A DNA stretch of 22,339 nucleotides from VFJZ01 sp038321545 (GCA_038321545.1 JBBQFB010000041.1:1-22339); one strand, 5' to 3'. Shown: positions 6,571 through 13,870, numbered from the stretch's first letter. A program made the numbers and translations. Notes: generated by a model from the sequence alone, not told the origin.

Positions 6571-7725
6571 TCAGCCGGCGAGCGCCTCGACGCGCGCGAT
6601 CGCCACACCCGGCGCAGGCATCGCGTCAAGCTCGTCACGCAGGCGCGCTGCTGCCGCTCGCGGCCCGGCGTTGACGAGCAGCGCGGTGACGGCGCGGCGG
6701 ATCAGCGGCGGATCGCACTCGTGCGACAGCAGCGTGCGGCCCGCGCCGGTCGCGGCCAGAAGGTCGGCGTTCGCGAACTGGTCGGCGCCCTGCGGCAACA
6801 CCACCAGCGGCAGGCCGTGGGCGAGCGCGCCGAGCATCGTGCCGCTGCCGCCGTGGCAGACCACCATGTCGCAGGCCGGCAGGACGAGCGCCTGCGGCAC
6901 GAAGCGGTGCACGTGCACGTTGCCCGGCTGCGGTCCCAGCGCCTCGGGGTCGCCGCTGGCACCGAGCGTGACGATCACGTTCACCGCGAGACCCTCGACG
7001 GCGGCGAGCACCCGCCGGAAGAGCTCCGACTGGCGGTTCCAGATCGTCCCGAAGGTGACGTACAGCGTCGGCTGCGGCTGCAGCGTCGCCAGCCAGGCCG
7101 GCGCGGACGCTCCGTCGGTCTCGACGAACGGCGTCAGTCGGGCCGGCTGGACGTCGGCCGGGGCGGGCTCGGACAGCTGGAGCGATGGCGGGAACGGGTC
7201 GACGTAGAGGTACCGGTAGAGCCCGGCGTTCGCCGGTGGCTCGAGACCGTGGGCTCGCCAGTGCGGTGCCGCGGCCGCTGCTCCACGCTCGAGCACGCGC
7301 GCCGGAAACCGAGCCCCGAATCCCACCGTCGCGTACGGGATGCCGGCCAGCGTGGCGGCGATCGGCCCGGCCAGCTCCGCCGCCTCGTGCAGCAGCACAT
7401 CTGGCCGCCAATCCTCGATCACGCGGAGGAGGCCGTCCAGCCGGGGCGCGAGCTCGATGCCGACGAACAGCTCCGCGAAGAACACCATCCGGCGGTCCTC
7501 GGGCGGCAGCGCCTCCACCTCGCGGGCGCGCGGGTCGAACTCCATCCGCGCCTCGCGCCCGCGGCCCGCCACGAAGGCATGGAAGCCGCGCTCCCGCAGG
7601 TCGGAGACCGCCGGCTCACCGGTCGCGAACGCCACCTCGTGGCCACGGCGCGCAGCCGCCGCGGCGAGCGGCACCAGCGGCTGGACGTGCCCGGTCAACG
7701 GCCGCGAGGAGAGGAGGATCCTCAC
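6571..7725 (-). CDS. GT1-family glycosyltransferase (MGT/UGT-like)
   Basis: This 384-residue GT-B enzyme transfers a sugar from a nucleotide donor to a small lipophilic acceptor. The N-terminal MRILLSSRPLTGHVQPLVPL contains the likely catalytic His13. The C-terminal nucleotide-sugar signature runs from HRFVPQALVLPACD (273-286) through HGGSGT (291-296) to LPQGADQFANAD (310-321). Length and motifs match macrolide and antibiotic glycosyltransferases and actinobacterial relatives; acceptor and sugar are unknown. It stands alone, with no polyketide or deoxysugar genes nearby, so a detoxifying or pigment-modifying role is as likely as biosynthesis. Its stop is 2 bp from that of the convergent sigma gene. 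GTG 7725 is chosen from the RILLSSRPLTGH start and a -10 box 6 nt upstream. Confidence 0.9.
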   Translation of the reverse strand: MRILLSSRPLTGHVQPLVPLAAAAARRGHEVAFATGEPAVSDLRERGFHAFVAGRGREARMEFDPRAREVEALPPEDRRMVFFAELFVGIELAPRLDGLLRVIEDWRPDVLLHEAAELAGPIAATLAGIPYATVGFGARFPARVLERGAAAAAPHWRAHGLEPPANAGLYRYLYVDPFPPSLQLSEPAPADVQPARLTPFVETDGASAPAWLATLQPQPTLYVTFGTIWNRQSELFRRVLAAVEGLAVNVIVTLGASGDPEALGPQPGNVHVHRFVPQALVLPACDMVVCHGGSGTMLGALAHGLPLVVLPQGADQFANADLLAATGAGRTLLSHECDPPLIRRAVTALLVNAGPRAAAARLRDELDAMPAPGVAIARVEALAG

Positions 7726-7731
7726 GTCGTG

Positions 7732-7777
7732 AGACTAGCTCGCACGCCGTGTCCGTGCCCGCGCGGTCCCGTAGAAT
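7732..7777. promoter_or_regulatory. Divergent leaderless promoters in a 58-bp gap
   Basis: On the minus strand TAGTCT (7732-7737) ends 6 nt before the glycosyltransferase GTG at 7725. On the plus strand TAGAAT (7772-7777) ends 6 nt before the GFA-protein GTG at 7784. Both would start transcription at the first base of the start codon. Neither gene has a Shine-Dalgarno and there is no room for a leader. Confidence 0.5.
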
Positions 7778-7783
7778 CGGCGC

Positions 7784-8143
7784 GTGGAATCGCGCGACGC
7801 CGCCTGCAGCTGCGGACAGCTCCGTCTCACGGCGGAGGGAGATCCGGTCCGGATCTCGATGTGCCACTGCCTCGCGTGCCAGCGGCGGACCGGCAGCGCC
7901 TTCTCCTTGCAGGCACGGTTTCCCGCCGATCGCGTCCGCGTCACCGGGCGCCACCGCGAGTACGTACGCACGTCCGACGCGGGGGTCGACCGGACCTTCC
8001 ACTTCTGCCCCGGCTGCGGCGCGATCGTCTTCTACACGACCGACGATTCGCCCGGCCTGATCGCCGTGCCGATCGGCGTCTTCGCCGATCCCGCCTTCCC
8101 GCAACCGACGGTGTCCGTCTACGAGTCACGTCGATATCCCTGA
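7784..8143 (+). CDS. GFA/CENP-V family zinc protein
   Basis: This 119-residue protein has all seven zinc-binding cysteines of the GFA family: CSC (8, 10), CHCLAC (27, 29, 32) and CPGC (75, 78). The family is named for the enzyme said to speed glutathione-formaldehyde adduct formation, but most bacterial members, especially in lineages without glutathione, have no proven activity. Actinobacteria generally use mycothiol, so the name should not be taken as function. The GTG start is supported by the family alignment (CSCGQLRL near the N-terminus) and the TAGAAT box 6 nt upstream. It is divergent from the glycosyltransferase. The 116-bp gap downstream holds the promoter of the protease gene. Confidence 0.9.
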   Translation: MESRDAACSCGQLRLTAEGDPVRISMCHCLACQRRTGSAFSLQARFPADRVRVTGRHREYVRTSDAGVDRTFHFCPGCGAIVFYTTDDSPGLIAVPIGVFADPAFPQPTVSVYESRRYP

Positions 8144-8206
8144 TTACAGGCGCCGGTCGCGATCGAGCGCCACGACTGACCCTGCGCAGCCACTTTCGGG
8201 GCATGT

Positions 8207-8231
8207 GCAGCGCAAACACCGCTGCTAGCAT
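8207..8231 (+). promoter_or_regulatory. Protease promoter with overlapping dyad
   Basis: A -10-like TAGCAT (8226-8231) is directly abutted by an inverted repeat, GCAGCG (8207-8212), 7 bp, CGCTGC (8220-8225). The dyad fills the spacer between -35 and -10, a usual place for a repressor site. Transcription would start near 8238, giving a short leader with a GGGAGGGAG ribosome site at 8246-8254. Confidence 0.4.
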
Positions 8232-8259
8232 CAGGCGGGTCGATCGGGAGGGAGCCGTG

Positions 8260-10839
8260 GTGCGGGGGATGCGGAAGGTCGTGCTCACCGTCCTCGCGAC
8301 GCTCGCGGTGACCGCGCCGTCGGCGGCGGCGTTCCCGTCGACCGGTCCGCAACGGCTGCTGATCATCCCGGTCGAGTACGCCCACACCGGCTGTCCGGCC
8401 GACGAGGTCGGCCGTCCCACCTGCCCGCGGAACACCGCTGCGCAGCTCCAGGCGCTTGTCAACCAGACGCTGAACCCGTACTACGACGGCCCGGCGACCG
8501 GCCACAAGGTCACGTGGGCGGTGCGCGTCCTCGCCAACCCGGCGACGACCGACGGCTGGTGGCCGGCGCCGTCCACCACGGCGCAGCTCGAGACGGCGGC
8601 CTCGCAGCCCGGCGCGAACAACTTCACGACATCGCCATCGGCCGTGGGCGACGCGGCGCGCGTCGTCCTGTCGCGCGCCATCGACGCCGGCGCCATCTCG
8701 CCGGCCGAGGCGGCGAGCTACACGCGCTTCGTGACGATCCACAACTGGCATACCTTCGGTGGGCAGACGAACGGCGTCGGCCAGCCGGTGCTGTACCTCA
8801 CGCCCTTCAAGTCGGTAAAGGGTCCGGCCGTCCTCAACGTCGTCGTCACCGCGGCCTTCGTCAACGAGGGGGCGCGCAACTCGGAGATGGCGAACGTGCT
8901 CCAGCACGAGCTCGGCCATCAGCTCGGCGTCGGCGACTTCTACGGCCAGCCCTGCCCGTTGCAGGCGCCCGGCGACCCGCTGTTCCTCCTGCCCACGACC
9001 CCTGGGACGTCCGAGTGCGTCGGCCAGTGGGACGTCATGGGTACCACGCCCAGCTTCGGCACCAATACGGCGTTCTCGTACTTCAGCCGGGCCCTCCTCG
9101 GCTGGGTCGACACCAGCGCACCGGCGACCCGGTACGAGACCGGTGCGTTCTCCGGGAAGGTCTCGCTCAGCTCGATCGAGTACCCGGACGGCGATCCGGT
9201 GGCGCTGCACTTCCCCGACGACCCGGCGCGACTCGTGCTCGGCCGCGCGTTCGGTCAGGCCACCTACTTCCAGGGATTCCTGCTCGAGTGCCGGCGCACG
9301 CCGTTCGATGACCCGATCGCACCGCCTCATTCCGGCGTCACGATCTCCTACCTGAACAGTCCCCTGCTCGCCGTGGGAACGGGCCGGGCGCAAGTGTATG
9401 CCCGGGGTGGGTTCACCAAGGAGTTCGGCGACCCGCGCACCGACGTCGACAGGTCGTACCTGCGCCCGGGCGAGTCGTGGGTCAGTACGGCGCGGGGCCT
9501 GAGCGCGGAGTTCACCGGGTTCGACGCGAACGGCGGCTGCGCCCTCGTCATCAACCGGCAGGCGCCCGGACAGCGTGCGCCGTCGCTGGTTCCCGTGGTC
9601 GCCGACAACGATCCGACCTCGACCCGGGCGCTCGGCGGGACGAGCCCGCGTTCCGTGCACATCAATCCGAGCCTCGTCGTCAACGTGCCGCGCCTCCCGC
9701 TGCCGCGCGTGACGCGGAGCGGACGGCGAGCGTCCGCCCCCAAGGCGACCCGTGTCCGTGATGTCCGCCGCGGGCGCCCGAGCACGATCCGGTTCGCCTA
9801 CGGCAACATCGGCTCCACCAAGGGCGGCGGAACGGCGATCGTGCGCGTGCAGCAGCCCTGGGTCGCGGCACCGACCTGCGGTGCGACGACACCACCGCCC
9901 GGTCGCATCGTCGGACGGGTGCAGCTGAAGCCGCTCGCGCCCGGCGCATCGGGCACCGCCACCGTCCGGTGGAAGCCGGCCTCGTCGTCACCGGCCGCGA
10001 TCAGCGTCACCTACGTGTCGCCGGGCGCGTCGGGCAGGGAGACCACGGCGACGACCGTGCTGGCATTCCAGACGCACCGCCGTCGTGCCCACCGCTCGAC
10101 GGGCGACCAGCGGACGACGATCCTCGTGAAGGTGCCGCGCAGTTGTCGGCACGCCGTCTCGGTCCTGGTCAGTCCCGGCATCATCCCGAAGGGCTGGGGC
10201 GTGCGCCTGCTCGGCACCAACCAGCGATTCGCGCCAGGCGTGCAGCGCACCGTGACGCTGGTCGTGAAGGCTCCGAAGGGCACCCGTGCCGCGAGCACCA
10301 CGATTCCGGTCACGGTGGCGTTCGGCGTAGCCGCGGCCGCGCCGGCCGAGTCGAAGGCGCTGCTCTTCCCCGTGCGCGATCTGCCCGCGCCGAGCCAGAC
10401 GGTCGGCATCGACGTGCTCGCCCGGGCGACCTCCCCGGGCAAGGCCGCGCCCGGCTTCGTGATGGCCGCGCCGGCGGGCATGGCGGCCGGCGCGGCGACC
10501 GCGCCGATCCGCGATCCGAATGCCGGCGCGCCCGAACGGCCGCAGGCCATCTCGATCACGGACTGCACCACCGCGCTGCCGGCGAACCCCGCGATCGTGA
10601 CCGTCAGCGGCACGCTGACACCCGTCCGGCCGACCACGGCGGTCACGCTCACCTACACCGCGGCGCCCGGCAGCCCGCAGTCGGGCCAGGTGCTCACGCA
10701 CACGGTCGTCACGGACGCGGCGGGAGGCTCGTTCTCCGAGACCTTCGATCGCCAGGCCAGCCCATGGTCGGTGACGGCGGCGATCGGGCCGGGCGTGGAT
10801 GTCACCGCCGGCGCGTCGCCCGCCTGCCCTGTCCCGTAG
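8260..10839 (+). CDS. Secreted M6-like zinc metalloprotease with C-terminal repeat domains
   Basis: This 859-residue exported protein begins with a signal peptide (basic RK, a hydrophobic stretch, then APSAAA before FPSTG at about residue 25). The catalytic motif HELGHQLGVGD gives zinc ligands His216, His220 and Asp226 with Glu217 as base, and WDVMG (Met260) is a likely Met-turn; this is the HExxHxxGxxD pattern of immune-inhibitor-A-like peptidases. Residues about 498-600 resemble a CARDB-like beta domain (RRGRPSTIRFAYGNIGS), 624-690 a second beta domain, and 766-859 a third. There is no LPxTG and no C-terminal membrane helix, so it is probably released. GTG 8260 is best placed for the strong GGGAGGGAG site; GTG 8257 and ATG 8269 are alternatives. 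The target is unknown. Confidence 0.85.
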   Translation: MRGMRKVVLTVLATLAVTAPSAAAFPSTGPQRLLIIPVEYAHTGCPADEVGRPTCPRNTAAQLQALVNQTLNPYYDGPATGHKVTWAVRVLANPATTDGWWPAPSTTAQLETAASQPGANNFTTSPSAVGDAARVVLSRAIDAGAISPAEAASYTRFVTIHNWHTFGGQTNGVGQPVLYLTPFKSVKGPAVLNVVVTAAFVNEGARNSEMANVLQHELGHQLGVGDFYGQPCPLQAPGDPLFLLPTTPGTSECVGQWDVMGTTPSFGTNTAFSYFSRALLGWVDTSAPATRYETGAFSGKVSLSSIEYPDGDPVALHFPDDPARLVLGRAFGQATYFQGFLLECRRTPFDDPIAPPHSGVTISYLNSPLLAVGTGRAQVYARGGFTKEFGDPRTDVDRSYLRPGESWVSTARGLSAEFTGFDANGGCALVINRQAPGQRAPSLVPVVADNDPTSTRALGGTSPRSVHINPSLVVNVPRLPLPRVTRSGRRASAPKATRVRDVRRGRPSTIRFAYGNIGSTKGGGTAIVRVQQPWVAAPTCGATTPPPGRIVGRVQLKPLAPGASGTATVRWKPASSSPAAISVTYVSPGASGRETTATTVLAFQTHRRRAHRSTGDQRTTILVKVPRSCRHAVSVLVSPGIIPKGWGVRLLGTNQRFAPGVQRTVTLVVKAPKGTRAASTTIPVTVAFGVAAAAPAESKALLFPVRDLPAPSQTVGIDVLARATSPGKAAPGFVMAAPAGMAAGAATAPIRDPNAGAPERPQAISITDCTTALPANPAIVTVSGTLTPVRPTTAVTLTYTAAPGSPQSGQVLTHTVVTDAAGGSFSETFDRQASPWSVTAAIGPGVDVTAGASPACPVP

Positions 10840-10848
10840 GAGCCCCGA

Positions 10849-10864
10849 CCCGGCGTCGGCCGGG
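10849..10864 (+). terminator. Hairpin after the protease gene
   Basis: CCCGGC (10849-10854), GTCG, GCCGGG (10859-10864) form a perfect 6-bp stem with a tetraloop 10 nt after the TAG stop. No T-tract follows. Confidence 0.45.
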
Positions 10865-10894
10865 CGCGCGAGCTGCGCCTGTTCTGCACCGCGA

Positions 10895-10923
10895 TTGACC
10901 GGGGCGGCGACGCGTGCCACCGT
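10895..10923 (+). promoter_or_regulatory. Candidate promoter of the small membrane protein gene
   Basis: TTGACC (10895-10900), 17 bp, CACCGT (10918-10923), then 6 nt to the GTG at 10930. The -35 is good and the -10 weak. The geometry again predicts a leaderless transcript. Confidence 0.4.
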
Positions 10924-10929
10924 GACGAC

Positions 10930-11487
10930 GTGTCCGACAATCGCCTTCCCGATGCTGCGCCGGCGATGGCCCTCGTGCTGGTCGTCTGCGCCGCCGGTGC
11001 CACGCTCGCGTTCGAGATCGGCGTCGACCTCGTGACCGCGCTGCTGATGGCGTGCGCCGCAGCCGTCGTCGGCGCGATCGTGGTCAAGATCGGCACCGAC
11101 GTGCGCACGGCGAGGCTGGTCAGGGCGATCGCCGACGGCGACCTCGAACCGGACGCGGCACCGGACCGGATCAAGGCCCGGCTGGCGTCGCCGCACCACC
11201 GGCGCACGCTCGCCCGCGCGCTCCGCAAGCTCTCCACCGACGCCGCGAAGTACCCGTGGCAGGGTCGCCTGGCGGCGCCCCCGATCATCCCCCACTTCCA
11301 GCCCGAGACCCGCGGGCAGCTGATCCATCTGGCGGAGGTGCTGGAGTCGCCGGACGCGCTTGAACCCCGCGGCGTCGCCCTGGTGGAGGACCTCGTCAGC
11401 AACCCCGCGTCGCCGCTGTTCGGCTGGTCGGACGAGGAGGCCGAGGTCGAGGTCCGCCGCGCGCTGTTCATGCTCGACTCGTACTGA
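10930..11487 (+). CDS. Hypothetical protein with two N-terminal membrane segments
   Basis: I do not recognise this 185-residue protein. Residues about 12-31 (PAMALVLVVCAAGATLAFEI) and 33-52 are hydrophobic and probably form a membrane hairpin. The remainder is soluble and charged: a helical region rich in Arg (RTARLVRAIADGD, HHRRTLARALRKL), then PPIIPHFQPETR and an acidic C-terminus ending FMLDSY. Codon use is high-GC like its neighbours, and a promoter and preceding terminator frame the gene, so it is probably real. GTG 10930 is the first start after the promoter candidate. It could be a regulator anchored to the membrane, but nothing in the sequence shows this. Confidence 0.7.
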   Translation: MSDNRLPDAAPAMALVLVVCAAGATLAFEIGVDLVTALLMACAAAVVGAIVVKIGTDVRTARLVRAIADGDLEPDAAPDRIKARLASPHHRRTLARALRKLSTDAAKYPWQGRLAAPPIIPHFQPETRGQLIHLAEVLESPDALEPRGVALVEDLVSNPASPLFGWSDEEAEVEVRRALFMLDSY

Positions 11488-11523
11488 TCGAGGTCGCCGC
11501 GCGAACCCATGGGCACCCCCGTC

Positions 11524-11618
11524 GGTGCTAGGGTGGGCGGGCGGTCCCAGCACCCGACCGTGCGACGCTTGGCGATCGCCCCGCGTCCAGCGAAGCCGGC
11601 CCGAACCAAAAGGCCGGC
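11524..11618 (+). ncRNA. Structured 5' leader with three hairpins before the STAS gene
   Basis: Three stems follow one another. H1: GGTGCT (11524-11529) with AGCACC (11549-11554), extended by GGG/CCC across a bulged A. H2: GACGC (11564-11568) with GCGTC (11583-11587), enclosing the palindrome GGCGATCGCC. H3: GCCGGCC (11595-11601) with GGCCGGC (11612-11618), perfect 7 bp with an A-rich loop CGAACCAAAA. A GAGGT site (11630-11634) and GTG 11641 follow at once. I could not match it to c-di-GMP-I, ykkC, cobalamin, SAM or fluoride motifs. H1 could instead be the terminator of the upstream gene. TAGGGT (11529-11534) could be a -10, but it lies inside H1, so the true transcript start is uncertain. 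Confidence 0.45.
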
Positions 11619-11640
11619 GCCGATCGTTCGAGGTGTTCCC

Positions 11641-12141
11641 GTGGTCGAGAAGCAGACCGCCCTCCCTGGCCGCACGGTCAGCCATCGCCGTGTCCCCGAA
11701 ACGGCCGACACCGCCGCGCGCCGCGCCCGGCTGCGCACCGAGAGCCCCGTTCGGGACTACCGGCCGTGCTCGATGGTCACGACGGAGCCCGTGACGGGCG
11801 ACGTGGTGTGCGTCGTCGTCGCCGGGGAGTTCGACGTCGCCAGCGCGAACCTGATCGCCGACGCCGTCACGATCGTGCTCGACCGCGGCCACCGGCAGCT
11901 GATCATCGATCTGCACGGCACGACGTTCCTGGACTGCTCGGCGCTCGGAGCCCTGCTGACCGCCGTCGCGCCGCTGCGGTCCGAGCCGGAGACCACGGTC
12001 GTCCTGGCCGGTGCCCACGGCATCGTCGCCCGGGTGCTCGAGCTGGTCGACGTCCATCGGTTCCTCCCGGTCGCCATCGACCGATCGAGCGCGCTCGAGG
12101 CGCTGCTGGGTGTTCGGCTAGGCCGCCTGGCGGCGTCGTAG
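11641..12141 (+). CDS. STAS-domain protein (anti-sigma factor antagonist-like)
   Basis: The protein is 166 residues from GTG 11641. Residues about 45-160 form a STAS domain: VVCVVVAGEFDVASAN (55-70), then LIIDLHGTTFLDCSALGAL (87-105), then the C-terminal helix RVLELVDVHRFLPV. Such proteins bind anti-sigma kinases and release sigma factors. At the usual phosphorylated serine of the DSSGLG motif this protein has Cys99, followed by Ser100, so classical control by phosphorylation is doubtful. GTG 11641 is chosen because GAGGT lies 6 nt upstream, after a folded leader; ATG 11773 would give the bare domain and is the alternative. No anti-sigma kinase gene is nearby. Its last 24 bases overlap the end of the convergent EamA gene. 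Confidence 0.78.
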   Translation: MVEKQTALPGRTVSHRRVPETADTAARRARLRTESPVRDYRPCSMVTTEPVTGDVVCVVVAGEFDVASANLIADAVTIVLDRGHRQLIIDLHGTTFLDCSALGALLTAVAPLRSEPETTVVLAGAHGIVARVLELVDVHRFLPVAIDRSSALEALLGVRLGRLAAS

Positions 12142-13008
12142 GCGACGCGGAACGCCGATACAGGCGATCGCGACGCCGGCCAGGCTGATCGCGCCGCCGG
12201 CGAGCGCCCGTGGCCCGGGTGTCTCCGAGAGCGCCCACCAGCTGATCGCGACCGTGATCGGCGGGACGAGGTACGTGTACGTCGTCATCCGGCCGGCGGT
12301 GGTGCGGGTGAGCGCGTACGCCCACGTGGTGAACGCGATCGCCGTCGGGAAGACACCGAGGTAGACGAGCCACACGAGCGAGCCGGTTGAGATGTCCGGC
12401 AGGTCACTCGCGAGGGCGGGCGCGAACGGCGCACTCAGGACGGCGCCCGCGCCGGTGCCGATCGCTGCGGCAACCAACGGCGTCGTGCGGTGGAGCACCG
12501 GCTTCTGGAGCAGAACGCCGCCGGCGTAGGCGACCGCCGCGCCGAGACCGAGCAGGACACCGGCCGCGTCGCCGCGACCACCCGCGCCGACCACCACGAC
12601 ACCCGCGAGGGCGACGCCCGATCCGGCCAGCAGCCGGGACGGGAGCCCTTCGCGCAGCACCACGGCCGCCCCGAGCGCCACCAGCACGGGCGCGAGCTTG
12701 ACGAGGATCGCGGCCGTGCCGGCGTCGACGTGCCGCTCGGCCGCGTTCAGGAGGACGAAGTACACGCCCGGCCAGAGGGCGCCGCAGATCGCGAGCCGCA
12801 CGACGTCCGGCCGCGCCGGCCACCCCGGCCGGCGGACGGCGGCCACCGTCCCGAGGACGACCGCCGCCAGCGCCAGCCGGCCGAAGGCGAGCGCTCCCGC
12901 ACCGACGTCGTCGCCGAGGGCCCGGATGCCGACGAACGCCGAGGCCCACATCCCGAGCGTGGCGGCGATCGCGAGCGGGACGAGGACGGGCTGTCGGGTA
13001 GCTGGCAT
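12118..13008 (-). CDS. EamA/DMT-family transporter
   Basis: This 296-residue membrane protein of the drug/metabolite transporter superfamily has about ten membrane segments in two EamA repeats. The first begins VPLAIAATLGMWASAFVGIR; the second contains VYLGVFPTAIAFTTWAYAL and YLVPPITVAISWWAL, the typical end of the repeat. Members export amino acids, metabolites or drugs; the substrate here is unknown. The basic tail PRRLRRRQAA fits a cytosolic C-terminus. ATG 13008 lies 7 nt after TATCGT, suggesting a leaderless message. It is divergent from an ArsR-type regulator with a dyad between the two promoters, so export is probably induced by the regulator's ligand. Confidence 0.9.
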   Translation of the reverse strand: MPATRQPVLVPLAIAATLGMWASAFVGIRALGDDVGAGALAFGRLALAAVVLGTVAAVRRPGWPARPDVVRLAICGALWPGVYFVLLNAAERHVDAGTAAILVKLAPVLVALGAAVVLREGLPSRLLAGSGVALAGVVVVGAGGRGDAAGVLLGLGAAVAYAGGVLLQKPVLHRTTPLVAAAIGTGAGAVLSAPFAPALASDLPDISTGSLVWLVYLGVFPTAIAFTTWAYALTRTTAGRMTTYTYLVPPITVAISWWALSETPGPRALAGGAISLAGVAIACIGVPRRLRRRQAA

Positions 13009-13015
13009 GGCATCG

Positions 13016-13066
13016 ACGATACGGCGAAGATGCTTCGCTCCCGCGCGAAGCGTCCGCTGATACGCT
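13016..13066. promoter_or_regulatory. Divergent EamA/ArsR promoters with shared dyad operator
   Basis: Minus-strand TATCGT (13016-13021) lies 7 nt before the EamA ATG; plus-strand TACGCT (13061-13066) lies 7 nt before the ArsR GTG. Between them GCTTCGC (13032-13038), 6 bp, GCGAAGC (13045-13051) form a perfect dyad. With 17-bp spacers, both -35 positions (13038-13043 plus, 13039-13044 minus) fall in the centre of that dyad. A third half-site, GCGAAG (13024-13029), forms a second inverted repeat with CTTCGC (13033-13038). This is a good candidate for an operator that silences both genes at once. Confidence 0.6.
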
Positions 13067-13073
13067 GACTTCC

Positions 13074-13757
13074 GTGCCGAGCGAACCCGACATCGCCAGC
13101 ATCGCCCGGGTGATCGGCGAGCCGGCCCGGGCGCGGATGCTGTACGCCCTGCTCGACGGCCGCGCCCTGCCCGCCACCGACCTGGCGCGCGTCGCAGGGG
13201 TGGCGCCATCGACGGCCAGCGTGCACCTGTCGCAGCTGATCGCGGCGGGGCTCGTCGACGTCGAGCGTCAGGGCCGTCATCGCTACCACCGCCTGGCCGG
13301 CTCCGACGTCGCCGTCGCCGTGGAGTCGCTCGCCGCGGTCGCCCCGCTGCGTCCCATCGGCGGGCTGCGAGCGGTCGACCGCGTCGACGCGGAGCGCGCG
13401 GCGCGGTCGTGTTACGACCACCTCGCCGGCAAGTTCGGCGTCGCAGTCACCGACCGGCTGTGCGTGCTCGGCGCGCTCGATCCCACCGATCTCTCGCTGC
13501 TCGACCCTGCGCCGTTCACGGCGCTCGGCGTCACGATTCCCGCAGCCGGCCCGCGCCGGCGCCCGCTGACCCGGTGGTGCCTCGACTGGAGCGAGCGCCG
13601 GCCCCATCTGGCGGGCGCGCTCGGCGCCGAGGTGCTCCAGACCTTCCTCGACAACCGGTGGGTCACGCGTCGTCCGACGGGCCGCGCGCTCCGCGTCACC
13701 GACGTCGGGCGGGTGGCATTCGGCGACATCCTGGCGCTCCAATTTCCCGGCGGCTGA
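13074..13757 (+). CDS. ArsR-family regulator with long C-terminal domain
   Basis: This 227-residue protein has an N-terminal winged helix (about 5-90): GEPARARMLYALLDGRALP, recognition region GVAPSTASVHLSQLIAAGLV (42-61) and the wing QGRHRYHRL. It is roughly twice the length of classical ArsR proteins. The extra region contains RSCYDHLAGKFGV (111-123) and RWCLDWSERRPHLAGALG (167-184), which recur in a long-ArsR subgroup whose ligands are mostly unknown. Cys113, Cys130 and Cys169 could serve metal or thiol sensing, but no classical ArsR metal motif is seen. Start GTG 13074 is 7 nt after TACGCT. It probably represses itself and the divergent exporter through the dyad between them. Confidence 0.9.
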   Translation: MPSEPDIASIARVIGEPARARMLYALLDGRALPATDLARVAGVAPSTASVHLSQLIAAGLVDVERQGRHRYHRLAGSDVAVAVESLAAVAPLRPIGGLRAVDRVDAERAARSCYDHLAGKFGVAVTDRLCVLGALDPTDLSLLDPAPFTALGVTIPAAGPRRRPLTRWCLDWSERRPHLAGALGAEVLQTFLDNRWVTRRPTGRALRVTDVGRVAFGDILALQFPGG

Positions 13758-13786
13758 CGACGTCGCGGTCCGGCATCCCGATCGGC

Positions 13787-13870
13787 TGGAAACTTATGTG
13801 ATTCTGACGTTTTCAGCTATGCAACTTCCCTTCTTTTCTGTGCACTTGATCGAAGCTTTTGACAGAATCG
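13787..13870. other. AT-rich segment in the gap before the copper operon
   Basis: The 187-bp gap 13758-13944 has no gene. By count, 13791-13870 has 32 G/C in 80 bases (40%) against about 70% around it. It contains GATTCTG (13800-13806) and its inverse CAGAATC (13863-13869), and a TTGACA (13859-13864) for which I find no convincing -10 partner at 16-19 bp. It most likely holds the regulatory region of the copper operon. Confidence 0.5.

Noticed and set aside
6721..8259. In-frame upstream extension of the protease
   Set aside because: It would run through the glycosyltransferase and GFA genes and bury the signal peptide; the strong ribosome site supports GTG 8260.
11524..11618. Assignment of the STAS leader to c-di-GMP-I, ykkC, cobalamin or fluoride riboswitches
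   Set aside because: Partial word matches only; the conserved core sequences of these classes are missing.
8119..12057. Two long minus-strand frames opposite the protease, membrane protein and STAS genes
   Set aside because: No motifs, low-complexity composition, and the plus strand has signal peptide, HExxH and STAS evidence. GC-driven shadows.
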